Assembly (NCBI GenBank): GCA_013289045.1
Contig: JABDAU010000018.1
Span: 1-52,858 of the forward strand
Reading direction: 5' to 3'
DNA from: Bacteroidota bacterium
Lineage (GTDB): Bacteria; Bacteroidota; Bacteroidia; Sphingobacteriales; Sphingobacteriaceae
Length of the DNA stretch: 52,858 nucleotides
This document shows positions 41,230 to 49,417 of the stretch, one piece after another. Under the pieces are notes generated by a model. The model saw only the letters and a list, made by a program, of their open reading frames with translations, did no database searches and was not told where the DNA came from. The position numbers were made by a program, and so were the translations under genes. The first letter of the stretch is position 1, and the number at the start of each line of letters is the position of its first letter.

Positions 41230-41400
41230 GGATGTTCCGCAAGGCCTGACCAAGCCTTTCCGTATGCTTTGGAGCACTGGGTTGTGTAGGCAATTGGGTA
41301 AATTGCACTTGGTAGTGAACAAATTAGATGGTGAAAGGTACGGAATTAACTGTATGCTATTTCCGGAATGTGGTGGTCAATGGCTTCGGAATTTCCACCC
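41230..41400 (+). repeat. dispersed repeat, copy A
   Basis: About 171 bp, aligned end to end with copy B at 48912-49085 (same strand) at roughly 80% identity by eye. Shared blocks include GGATGTTCCGC, GCTTTGGAGCAC, GTTGTGTAG, TCAATGGCT and CGGAATTTCCACCC. It ends where the GIY-YIG remnant begins. Confidence 0.7.
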
Positions 41401-41796
41401 TGGTATCTATTTTTTTGAGATCAAAAATATGAATCAAAGCACTGATGTATCTGGTTGGATGCAGGAATTTTGCGCAGCCTGGCAACGTCCAGATTACCAC
41501 ATGCAGTGGGTTCCTGGCCCAAAAAAGGGAGAGTCAAAAAACACCTTTCTATAGGTGAATGGGTGCCGCTCTATATTGGCAAAAGTAAAAGCGTGGGCAG
41601 CCGGATCAATGAGCACATTTTAAAAGAGCTAACGAAAACCACCTTCGCTATGAAATTAAAGGCTCGCAAAAATCTTTACGGTACGAAATTAAGAGTAAAT
41701 AGCTTAAAACTTGAAGTTGAAAATTATGACGTGATCGCACCGTATTTGGAAAATTTATTACGGAATAAGTGGAATCCTATTGTGGGCAAGCAGTAA
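41390..41796 (+). pseudogene. GIY-YIG nuclease-like remnant
   Basis: HPGIYFFEIKNMNQSTDV in one frame and GEWVPLYIGKSKSVGSRINEH in another give the GIY...YIG pair with Arg of the family, followed by ENLLRNKWNPIVGKQ. The frames join if one A is added to the run CCAAAAAAGGG near 41525. The 5' end runs directly out of repeat copy A and no start codon fits, so the gene also lacks its start. GIY-YIG enzymes are Mg-dependent nucleases. Confidence 0.55.
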
Positions 41797-41967
41797 CATT
41801 GAAGGATGATTAGTAAACTGAAATCAATGCATATTGAGTTTAATATGGACCTGGTAGTGGATATTACGGCAAGTTTGAACAGACTATTCTGTACGCTTTA
41901 GAGGATCGAGTTGTATTTACAAGACGAAAAATCGCAATGAACACTTGGGAAGTTGATGTGATCAATG

Positions 41968-42029
41968 TGTACTGAGTTACCTGTTTGTAGTTTTAATAAT
42001 GAGGCGGTCAATGCCTCCGAAATGTCCAT
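41968..42029 (+). repeat. dispersed repeat, degenerate partial copy C
   Basis: Shares GGTCAATGCCTCCGAAATG and ACTGAGTTACCTGTTTG-like sequence with the 3' halves of copies A and B. The region 41797-42157 has no gene. Confidence 0.5.
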
Positions 42030-42157
42030 TGTGCGTTCAGTTCGGTAAGCTAATGCAGTAAATCGTTTAAATAACGGGGGGATAAGTTGTTTTGCAATTC
42101 TTCCAATTGATCACATTCTCTGCGAGAAAAACAGACATAAATTCAAACGGCAGGTAG

Positions 42158-42373
42158 CTATTTTTCCCAGCCGCAAAGTGTAAGACCATCTTTCTGCGCC
42201 TTCGCCAGGGTTATCTTGATTATTTTGTGCTGACAACTACTCAAACCACGGCAATCGGCCCTGAGGTGATATTTTTTACCCTTAGCACCGCTACAAATGT
42301 AAACCATAGTGGGGGGAACTTTCGCCGTAGCAACAATCAGCAACAGGATTAATAAGGATGTTTTCATATCCAA
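42158..42373 (-). CDS. small exported Cys-rich protein, 71 aa
   Basis: MDMKTSLLILLLIVATAK is a signal peptide. The mature part (VYICSGAKGKKYHLRADCRGLSSCQHKIIKI...LCGWEK) has four conserved-looking Cys and a His. Such YxC...YHxxxxCxGLxxC proteins recur in Bacteroidota; the Cys/His pattern could bind metal, but no function is known. Confidence 0.7.
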   Translation of the reverse strand: MDMKTSLLILLLIVATAKVPPTMVYICSGAKGKKYHLRADCRGLSSCQHKIIKITLAKAQKDGLTLCGWEK

Positions 42374-42420
42374 TAATAAGTACTGAGTTTATAGTTAATT
42401 AAAAAGTATAACAAGTATAG

Positions 42421-43089
42421 TTAGATTAGTCCCATTTCTTTACAAAAGATGACCAATTGTTCATTTTTGGTAAAACCCATAGCTCCTTTGATCAGATTAA
42501 GACGCTTTTCCATACTGCTTAAACTAAACGGCCGCATGTCGTTGCTTTCCAACCAGGCAGGAATGTCCTTTTGAGCATAACCCTGAGCAAGCAGTCGTAC
42601 AATTGTCTTATCATATTCTGTAAAATCATGTTGGTTTTCCTGGGTCGCTAATGAGCGAAATTCCCGGGGATAATACTTGCGGTTCTTTGTGAGGTTTTCT
42701 AAGGCGCTTTTTAGCTCCTGTGCGTCGCCACGCGCTTTTCGGACATACCCATCAATATTGAATTCATCGTACAAACGCCGGATGATCACAGGACGGCTTT
42801 CGGCGGAAAAAACCAGTACTTTCAAGCCTGGCTGCAGGTATTTGGCGGCTTTAATCAGTTCCATCCCGTCAGGTTCTTGTTTAGCGCTGCCATCAGCTTC
42901 GAAATAAAGATCAGTAACTAAAAGGTCATACGGCCTCTGATCCTGACCAGCTTTCCTGATCATTGATAAAGCGATTTCACAATAATAGGCATGTTGTGGA
43001 CGTGCGAGCTGCAGATCTTCCAGCGTTATTCGAAGCGACAAATTTGCGACCTCGTGATCTTCTGCGACAAGGATATTTTCAAATTTCAT
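42421..43089 (-). CDS. LuxR-type response regulator, kinase gene lost
   Basis: 222 residues. Receiver with VAEDHE, phosphoacceptor Asp in LLVTDLYF, LVFSAES and a Lys in VRKARG; C-terminal HTH (EYDKTIVRLLAQGYAQKDIPAWL) of the LuxR/NarL kind. The start overlaps the end of a histidine-kinase fragment by ATGA, so a kinase-regulator pair existed. Confidence 0.88.
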   Translation of the reverse strand: MKFENILVAEDHEVANLSLRITLEDLQLARPQHAYYCEIALSMIRKAGQDQRPYDLLVTDLYFEADGSAKQEPDGMELIKAAKYLQPGLKVLVFSAESRPVIIRRLYDEFNIDGYVRKARGDAQELKSALENLTKNRKYYPREFRSLATQENQHDFTEYDKTIVRLLAQGYAQKDIPAWLESNDMRPFSLSSMEKRLNLIKGAMGFTKNEQLVIFCKEMGLI

Positions 43090-43184
43090 TTTTTTATCGG
43101 TACCTGGATTTCAATGTGGAGACCTTTTTCATTCTGATTTTCAAATTTAATACTGCCATTTAATGCTGCTTTGATGGCAGGAGA
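43086..43184 (-). pseudogene. C-terminal stump of a histidine kinase
   Basis: About 32 codons read SPAIKAALNGSIKFENQNEK then GLHIEIQVPIKK and stop at TGA 43088-43086. This is the last part of an HATPase domain (GxI.F.N....G....I.VP). An in-frame TAA precedes it at about 43185, and the rest of the kinase is missing. Confidence 0.6.
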
Positions 43185-43247
43185 TTAGTTTTGGGTACAA
43201 AAGCGCTTTCAACCCTTAAACCCACTAACAGCTAAATTATAAACAAC

Positions 43248-43730
43248 ATGCCAGAAAATTTAATTATTGACCAGTGTATCAAAGCCTGGGAACAGCGCAT
43301 TGCTCAGGCCACCAGATTAATGGACAGTTTAAGCGAATGGGCAATGGACACCGAGATCGCTCCGGGCAGAAATAAAGTGGTTTATGTGATCGGACATTTA
43401 CTGATTGTCCACGACAAGCTGATAGAAGGTATGGAGTTGGGTGAGCGTAAACATGCCAACCTGGATGCGTTGTTTTTAGATGCACGGCAACCGGATGCTC
43501 AATACCCCGATACTGCCTGGATCAAAGAAAACTGGAAGGAGCAAAGCGAGTTCCTGAATGAGAAATTTAATCAAATGACAGAAGCAGACTGGCTTTCCAA
43601 ACATGCCTATGTACGCGCGGAAGATTTCGCTCTGCAACCCGAAAGAAACAAGCTCAACCTGCTATTGAGCCGGACGAACCATTTAAGCTCACATAACGGG
43701 CAATTAGCATTGGTAAAAAAAGCAGCATAA
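43248..43730 (+). CDS. DinB-fold protein
   Basis: 160 residues. The helical bundle pattern and the His residues in VIGHLLIVHDKL and LSSHNGQL match the DinB metal-binding triad of damage-inducible/thiol-transferase-like proteins. Substrate unknown; relatives use bacillithiol or mycothiol as cofactors. Confidence 0.82.
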   Translation: MPENLIIDQCIKAWEQRIAQATRLMDSLSEWAMDTEIAPGRNKVVYVIGHLLIVHDKLIEGMELGERKHANLDALFLDARQPDAQYPDTAWIKENWKEQSEFLNEKFNQMTEADWLSKHAYVRAEDFALQPERNKLNLLLSRTNHLSSHNGQLALVKKAA

Positions 43731-44217
43731 GAATCCGATATTAATTTTCAGCGATTTCGCCGTATCTTATTTGATTTTTTTTCCTGGACGATGCCTTACT
43801 CAGGAACAATACGCCTGATCGTAATAAATTTTTAAAGTCACCCTGAAATAGGATGAATGTTTCAGGGCAACTTAAAGTGATTTGATTTTCTGGTTCAGGC
43901 AGCTTTGCCGGCTTTGATCTTAATGCGCTTGTTAATCCGATTTTATTAGGCCGGGGTGCCCGTTGTTAAAAGGCATCAATGAACGCATTAAACTAAAACT
44001 TGCAGAAACCAGGACATTCGCCGGCGGTGTTATTGCACTTCACTATGCTAAACTTTAATAAGTAATTGGCAGACTACTTTTTGTTCTCGCAGGGTTTCCG
44101 TTGGAAGATCTTGCGAGGACAAGAATTACAACAGGCACCGGCTAAACCGTAGTCGTATGCCCCCGTTCTTTTTGACCTCTTTTAAAATAAAAGGGTTTCC
44201 AATAGTTTGTTCGAGAT
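43731..44217. other. gene-free stretch
   Basis: About 490 bp. A hairpin CCCTGAAA (43841)/TTTCAGGG (43860) stands without a T-tract. A + strand frame at 43969-44059 reads LLKGINERIKLKLAETRTF...LHYAKL and stops; it might be a remnant, but was not recognised. Confidence 0.4.
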
Positions 44218-45867
44218 TTAATTTGGCGCATTTCCGACCGGCAGCGAAAAATAAAAGGTGCTTCCTTTACCCAGTTCGCTTTCCGCCCAGATCCGGCCAT
44301 CATGCTGCCTGATGATCTCTGAACTCACATATAACCCGATGCCGAAACCCGCAATGTTGCGGGTGTCTGCAGATTCTACCCGGTAGTAACGGTCGAAAAG
44401 TTTTTGAAGGTCTTCCGGCTTGGCGCCGATGCCCTCGTCCTGAACGCTGACCTCTACTTCATTTGATTTTAAGAAGCAGTTGACTATGACGTTCGTACCG
44501 GCCGCCGAATACTTAACGGCATTGCTGAGGAAATTGGTGATCACCGAGCCGATCTTATCACGGTCAGCCGATACCGTAGCCTGATCACAGGTAGTTACCT
44601 GGAAAATATGGCTGCGGGTAGTCAGCTGCGTTTCCTCGATCATTTCTTTGATGAGTTCGTCTAAATTAAATTTTTTGTGATCGATCTGCATTTTACCGGA
44701 TTCCAGGCGGGTAATGTCTAAAAATCCATTGATCATCGCAGTCATGCGCTTGACCTGGATACCAGCTTTAGCCATCGCGTTGTTTAAGAAAGGATCGGCG
44801 GTGCCTTTCAGTTTTAAGCTGGCTACCTGCAAAATCGCGTTCAGCGAAGTGAGTGGGGTTTTCAGCTCATGGCTGGCCATACCGATGAATCCATCTTTTT
44901 GACGTTCGCTGGCCTCAAAATTGGCGATCATTTGTTGCAGGCTGCGCTGGGTTTCGGAGAGTTCCTCGTTTGTGGCGTTCAGTTCTTCGTTGGTCGCGGC
45001 CAGTTCCTCGTTGAGGGCCTGCTGTTCCCGGTAGCCTTCCTCGATTTCGCCGCGGGCCAATACCGTAGCGGTCACCTCGATGACGAATACCAATAAACCG
45101 TCGACCGCATCAAATTCATTGGTACGCGCCTGATAAATGAAATTGAAATAACGGTTTTCAATGGGGCCCTCTTCTGTCCGTCGTAATGGGATCAGCAATT
45201 CATTTCCCGCAAAGGTCTGGCCGGTCCGGTATACGTCCATTAAAATATTCCATATGGGCTGGTTACGCACTTCCGGCACGGCATCGAGCAGAGGCTTATG
45301 CAATAGCGCGCGCCCGGGAAACAGCTGCTGGTATAATGGGTTCACCAGCTCAAAAACCAAGTCTGGCCCGTCCAGTACGCAAACACCAGCCGGTATTTGC
45401 ATAAAAAAATGGGTCAGGCGCTGCTTTTCGACTTCGGCGCGCTTACGCGCTTGCAGTAAGTCCTGTTCGTAGCGCTTGCGGTCGCGGTTATCGGTCAGGA
45501 TCGCATTCACCGCCAGTAACCCGCCTTGTTCATCTTTTATAGCGACGGCACCGAATAATACATGAATGACCGTTCCGCTCTTCGTTTGCAATTCGTAGCT
45601 CAACTCTTTAACGCTGCCGCTGACGTTCAGCATCGGCCTGAAGAACATTTCATAGTGGATCTGGCCGCCTTTTGATAGCAGGCTGCCAAATTTCATGCGG
45701 CCAACCAGCTCACCGGCCGTGTAGCCAAGCCAGTTTAGCAGCGTCTCGTTAGCCTTGATGATCGCTCCATCGGGCAAAAAAGTAATATAGCCGCAGGGTG
45801 CCTGATGATATAAACGCTCAGGGTCCATTGGTACGGAAAGAAGTTTGTTGTTATTTTCCTCGCCCAT
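44218..45867 (-). CDS. PAS-domain sensor histidine kinase
   Basis: 549 residues. Two PAS domains (about 20-130, with CGYITFLPDGAIIKANETLLNWLGYT, and 155-270), then a coiled coil of repeated ELxATNEEL, a dimerisation helix with ASHELKTPLTSL (phospho-His) and an HATPase domain (NFLSNAVKYS, DEGIGA, GFGIGLY). It is soluble, with no membrane segments. It starts 6 nt after the RsbQ-like gene on the same strand, so the hydrolase probably supplies its input signal. Confidence 0.92.
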   Translation of the reverse strand: MGEENNNKLLSVPMDPERLYHQAPCGYITFLPDGAIIKANETLLNWLGYTAGELVGRMKFGSLLSKGGQIHYEMFFRPMLNVSGSVKELSYELQTKSGTVIHVLFGAVAIKDEQGGLLAVNAILTDNRDRKRYEQDLLQARKRAEVEKQRLTHFFMQIPAGVCVLDGPDLVFELVNPLYQQLFPGRALLHKPLLDAVPEVRNQPIWNILMDVYRTGQTFAGNELLIPLRRTEEGPIENRYFNFIYQARTNEFDAVDGLLVFVIEVTATVLARGEIEEGYREQQALNEELAATNEELNATNEELSETQRSLQQMIANFEASERQKDGFIGMASHELKTPLTSLNAILQVASLKLKGTADPFLNNAMAKAGIQVKRMTAMINGFLDITRLESGKMQIDHKKFNLDELIKEMIEETQLTTRSHIFQVTTCDQATVSADRDKIGSVITNFLSNAVKYSAAGTNVIVNCFLKSNEVEVSVQDEGIGAKPEDLQKLFDRYYRVESADTRNIAGFGIGLYVSSEIIRQHDGRIWAESELGKGSTFYFSLPVGNAPN

Positions 45868-45873
45868 GTATCC

Positions 45874-46665
45874 CTAAATAAAATCCCTGATGGCCTGGAT
45901 GGTCTTTTCCGGTTCACTGATGTGGGGACAATGGCCGGTGGCCTCCAGCAAAACGAGTTTATTTTGAGGAAGATGCAGCTGGACAAATTCGCCGACAGCC
46001 TGCGGTGCGATCACATCATCGGTACATTGCAGGGTGAGGCTTTCTACCTGCAGCTTGCCAAGGTCGGCACGGTTGTCTGAAAAGAAGGTGACGCGCGCAA
46101 ACTGGCGGGCTACTTCTGGATCGGTGGCGCAAAAGCTATTGGTTAAAAAGTCGCCGAGTTCCGGCCGGTCGGGATTGCCCATGATCGCGGGCGCCATGGT
46201 ATTTGACCAGCCGAGGTAATTGCTGTCCATAAATTCGAAAAGGCTCTCCAGGTCCTTACGGTCGAAACCGCCGGTATAATTTTCATCGTTGAGGTAACGG
46301 GGCGAAGGCCCGATAAAGATCAGCTTCTTAAAATATTCCGGTTTTTGAATCGCCGCGAGCACGCCGATCATGGCGCTCACAGAGTGACCTACAAAGATCA
46401 CCTGGTTCAAGGACAACGCCTCGCAAACGTCCAGCAGATCCTGCGCATAGCCGTCAAGGCTGTCATATTTTATGGAGCTATAAGCACTGAGGTCCGACTC
46501 GCCGGAGCCAACATAATCGAACAGCACAACCTTGTAGTCGGCAGTGAAAGCATTGACAATAAATTGCCATGACCGCTGGTCACAGCCGAATCCGTGCGCA
46601 AAGAGCATGACCTGTTCACCATCTCCGAGCACATTTACATTATTTCTTTCAAGGATCGATTTCAT
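45874..46665 (-). CDS. RsbQ-like alpha/beta hydrolase
   Basis: 263 residues from Met at 46665 (MKSILERNNV). HGFGCDQRSWQF, GHSVSAMIGVLAA (Ser nucleophile), CTDDVIAP (Asp) and ATGHCPHIS (His) are RsbQ/KAI2-type blocks. RsbQ pairs with a PAS-containing phosphatase (RsbP) in Bacillus energy stress. Here the partner 6 nt downstream is a PAS histidine kinase. Confidence 0.9.
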   Translation of the reverse strand: MKSILERNNVNVLGDGEQVMLFAHGFGCDQRSWQFIVNAFTADYKVVLFDYVGSGESDLSAYSSIKYDSLDGYAQDLLDVCEALSLNQVIFVGHSVSAMIGVLAAIQKPEYFKKLIFIGPSPRYLNDENYTGGFDRKDLESLFEFMDSNYLGWSNTMAPAIMGNPDRPELGDFLTNSFCATDPEVARQFARVTFFSDNRADLGKLQVESLTLQCTDDVIAPQAVGEFVQLHLPQNKLVLLEATGHCPHISEPEKTIQAIRDFI

Positions 46666-46924
46666 AGGCGTCAGTTGATTGCAGGAATGTGCCGGGTGAA
46701 AGTATACGTAATAAAACACCATTTGCCCGTTATTGTTTCGATCCGCCGGAAACCGGTAAGACGGCCTGATAATTTAAAAAAGGGCCGCCCAATCCCCCTT
46801 TTAGTATCATCCCCCGGGTCGGTGCCTGCTATTATATTGTGCTGCTTAGGGATTATGCGCTAAATGATAGCGGATCAGGAGACTGCGGACGTCATAATAC
46901 GGTTTCTTCTTTTATTTATAATTA

Positions 46925-47114
46925 AATTACTGCATTGGTTTGTAATTATATTTATTTTACTGCATTAATAATCATTTTACTGCACTTGTACGGATTTTCC
47001 CCCCTTTACCAATATTCGTATTCATTTTACTACAATTAATTTAATTTAAAGTAATTTTACTTTATTTTATATAATTTATATTAATTTTACTGCAAAATTA
47101 ATCATTTTACTGCA
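46925..47114 (+). promoter_or_regulatory. seven phased TTTTACTGCA boxes before the fic gene
   Basis: Boxes at 46925 (AATTACTGCA), 46955, 46975, 47025 (TTTTACTACA), 47055 (TTTTACTTTA), 47085 and 47105. The spacings are 30, 20, 50, 30, 30 and 20 bp, all multiples of 10, so the boxes lie on one face of the helix. The last ends 6 nt before the ATG at 47121. A protein covering them would block or control transcription of fic. The rest of 46666-46924 contains no gene. Confidence 0.7.
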
Positions 47115-47120
47115 AAAGCT

Positions 47121-48617
47121 ATGGCAAATCAACCGGCAGGAAGCCTTTGGCTGAAACAGCAATTCGGACTGAATCATTACCGCCTGACTCACCGGTCCTT
47201 TATTGGCCCGCGTGACAAAATGGAAATGGCGCCGGATGGCGGTATTGAGCAGGTCTACGGTCCTAAATACGCTCCGGCAGAAGACAGCATCCCGGAACAT
47301 ATCGAATTCCTGTTGAAATATGATGACCTGAGCCTCGACTTTCTGTACGCAGTATTCGCCAGAACAGATGAAGCGGAACTGGTCGCCTTCCTGGCCAAAA
47401 GCCCGTCGGGCCGCTACGCACGAAAGATCGGTTTTCTCTATGAATGGTTAACCGGGAAAGTGCTTGACCTGGGTTTTGAGCCGGGCGGGAATTATGTGGA
47501 CCTGCTGGATGGCGAAACCTATATTACCGGCAGCAAGGTACGGAACAGCCGCTGGCGCATCAATGACAACCTGCCGGGCGGACCGGCCTTTTGCCCGGTG
47601 GTGCGCCGGACATCCGCTATGGAAGAAATGCTGGCCACAGATCTCAAAGGCCAGATAGATGAACTCAAGGAGGAATATTCCCCCGAAATATTTAACCGGG
47701 CAACACAATATCTTTACCGTAAAGAAACCAAATCATCTTATGAAATAGAAAGCGACAAGCCGTCGCCCGACAGGATGAACCGCTTTATCGCTATCCTGCA
47801 TCAGGCAGGGAAGCAGCCGGCTGCTGTTGTGCTGGAGGAAGCTAATCTCACCGTTTTGCAAAACGCGATCGTTGACCCCCGCTGTGCGCAGCCCGGCTAC
47901 CGTGATTTTCAGAACTATATCGGCCAAAGCAATTACCGCATGGAAGAGATTTACCACTATGTTTGTCCGCCCCCCGCTATGGTAAAAAGCCTGATGGAAG
48001 GACTGGTAGCTGTCGAACAAAAGACGGCTGGCGGCCCTGCTGTTGTCCGCGCAGCCATGATCGCTTTCGGCTTTGTTTTTATTCACCCCTTTCTGGACGG
48101 CAACGGCCGTATTCACCGCTTTCTCATTCATGATATGCTGACCCGTGACGGCCTGGCGGAGCAGGGCCTGATCATCCCCGTTTCTGCGCATATGCTGAAT
48201 AACCTGAAGGACTATGATGCGGCGCTGGAAGACTTCTCAAAACCGCTGATGCAGCGCATTACATTTAACGCCGCCGCGAATGGAAAGATCACCGTCACCA
48301 ATCCCGATGAGGTGGCTGCTTATTTCCGTTACCCGGACCTAACACTGCAATCTATTTACCTGACGCAGACGATCCAGTCCACCATCCGCCATGATCTCTC
48401 CGAAGAGCTCTTTTTTCTGGAACGGTATGATGAGCTGAAAGGCGACCTGCAGAACCTTATTGATATGCCGGACCGGAAACTGAACGAGGTGATCGTTTTC
48501 CTGCACCAGAATAAAGGTTTATTTCCTAACCGCCGCAAAAAACATTTTCCGGAGATCACCGATGAGGAATTCACCGCCATGGAAAAGATCTACAGCGAAA
48601 TATTTGTTAAAGGCTAA
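47121..48617 (+). CDS. Fic-domain protein (probable AMPylator/toxin)
   Basis: 498 residues. HPFLDGNGRIHRFLIHDML near 322 is a full Fic active site (HPFxxGNGR). KSSYEIESDKP near 215 resembles the inhibitory S/TxxxE motif, which would mark a self-inhibited class II-like Fic. The N-terminal 200 residues and the C-terminal 100 are less clear; a winged helix is possible near the C-terminus. Fic enzymes transfer AMP or other nucleotides to target hydroxyls. The upstream array suggests tight transcriptional control. Confidence 0.9.
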   Translation: MANQPAGSLWLKQQFGLNHYRLTHRSFIGPRDKMEMAPDGGIEQVYGPKYAPAEDSIPEHIEFLLKYDDLSLDFLYAVFARTDEAELVAFLAKSPSGRYARKIGFLYEWLTGKVLDLGFEPGGNYVDLLDGETYITGSKVRNSRWRINDNLPGGPAFCPVVRRTSAMEEMLATDLKGQIDELKEEYSPEIFNRATQYLYRKETKSSYEIESDKPSPDRMNRFIAILHQAGKQPAAVVLEEANLTVLQNAIVDPRCAQPGYRDFQNYIGQSNYRMEEIYHYVCPPPAMVKSLMEGLVAVEQKTAGGPAVVRAAMIAFGFVFIHPFLDGNGRIHRFLIHDMLTRDGLAEQGLIIPVSAHMLNNLKDYDAALEDFSKPLMQRITFNAAANGKITVTNPDEVAAYFRYPDLTLQSIYLTQTIQSTIRHDLSEELFFLERYDELKGDLQNLIDMPDRKLNEVIVFLHQNKGLFPNRRKKHFPEITDEEFTAMEKIYSEIFVKG

Positions 48618-48911
48618 TCCAAATCTGTATTGTCCAACAACATTCTTTTACACGAAGAAATACTCATGATCCGGATGTTTACCCCTGTTGCACATTCGCA
48701 CATCCGCAAATGGCGCAACCCGCCATTCAGCAAGGGACGAACCTGGCCAAAAACTTAATTTCGGCCGAGAATAACGGCCCCCAAAAGCCATTCAGGTATT
48801 CCAACAAAGGAAGCATGGCAATTATCGGTAAGTACAGGGCGGTGGTTGACATGCCCAAACCGCAAATTCATATGAACGGATTCTTTGCCTGGTTTGTTTG
48901 GTTGTTTATTT
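48618..48911. other. gene-free stretch
   Basis: About 290 bp between the Fic gene and repeat copy B. A short + strand frame (48710-48931) runs into the repeat and ends there; it looks non-coding. Confidence 0.4.
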
Positions 48912-49085
48912 GGATGTTCCGCGAGGCTTGACCAGGCCGTTCCGTACGCTTTGGAGCACCGAGTTGTGTAGTCAATCAGGTAAATCGTAATTGATAATAA
49001 ATGAATTAGGATGGTCAAAGTGTTACGGAATCAACTGTTTGCTATTTTCGGAACGTGGTAGTCAATGGCTCCGGAATTTCCACCC
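48912..49085 (+). repeat. dispersed repeat, copy B
   Basis: About 174 bp, counterpart of copy A at 41230-41400; see that entry. Small length differences and dispersed substitutions show the copies are old. Confidence 0.7.
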
Positions 49086-49172
49086 AAGCAATGGGGCACC
49101 AGTTGGATTGAAATAATTTGATTAAAATTGATTTGCTTATTTTTTCGGAAAAGCACAAAAGTGCGGTTTAAA

Positions 49173-49200
49173 CGAAAAAAGGCGCTTTTTCAAGCGCCTT
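49173..49200 (-). terminator. terminator of tRNA-Lys
   Basis: On the minus strand AAGGCGCTT, loop GAAA, AAGCGCCTT, then TTTT. A 9-bp perfect stem; lies 35 nt past the tRNA 3' end. Confidence 0.85.
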
Positions 49201-49234
49201 TCTACTTAACCGAAGTGGATTTTCTTCTTTCCAG

Positions 49235-49307
49235 TGATCCCGCTGGGACTCGAACCCAGGACCCCAACATTAAAAGTGTTATGCTCTACCGGCTGAGCTA
49301 CGGAATC
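49235..49307 (-). tRNA. tRNA-Lys (anticodon TTT)
   Basis: 73 nt on the minus strand, from GATTCCGTAGCTCAG to CCCAGCGGGATCA. Acceptor stem GATTCCG/CGGGATC, D arm AGCTCAG, anticodon loop with CTTTTAA, and T arm GGTTCGAGTC are all present. No CCA is encoded. -33/-7: TTG, 20 nt, TATATTTG (49341-49334). Confidence 0.95.
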
Positions 49308-49333
49308 ATTTAACCGTTTCGGTTAAAGTGGTG

Positions 49334-49365
49334 CAAATATACGACTATTGGGTTTTGTGTGCAAG
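49334..49365 (-). promoter_or_regulatory. promoter of tRNA-Lys
   Basis: TTG, 20 nt, TATATTTG on the minus strand. A small palindrome TTAACCG/CGGTTAA (49311-49327) lies in the leader. Confidence 0.7.
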
Positions 49366-49417
49366 GCTTATTTTATTTTATTTTCTGATGCTAAATAATA
49401 AGTTATTATCCAGCTAA

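Noticed and set aside
43841..43867. CCCTGAAA/TTTCAGGG as a terminator for the DinB gene
   Set aside because: The stem is good, but no T-tract follows on either strand.
46925..47114. CRISPR array instead of an operator array
   Set aside because: Boxes are only about 10 bp with spacers of 10-40 bp of A/T-rich sequence, and no cas genes are present.
48710..48931. 73-aa + strand frame ending in repeat copy B
   Set aside because: Ends inside a dispersed repeat with an equivalent stop in copy A; composition is not protein-like.
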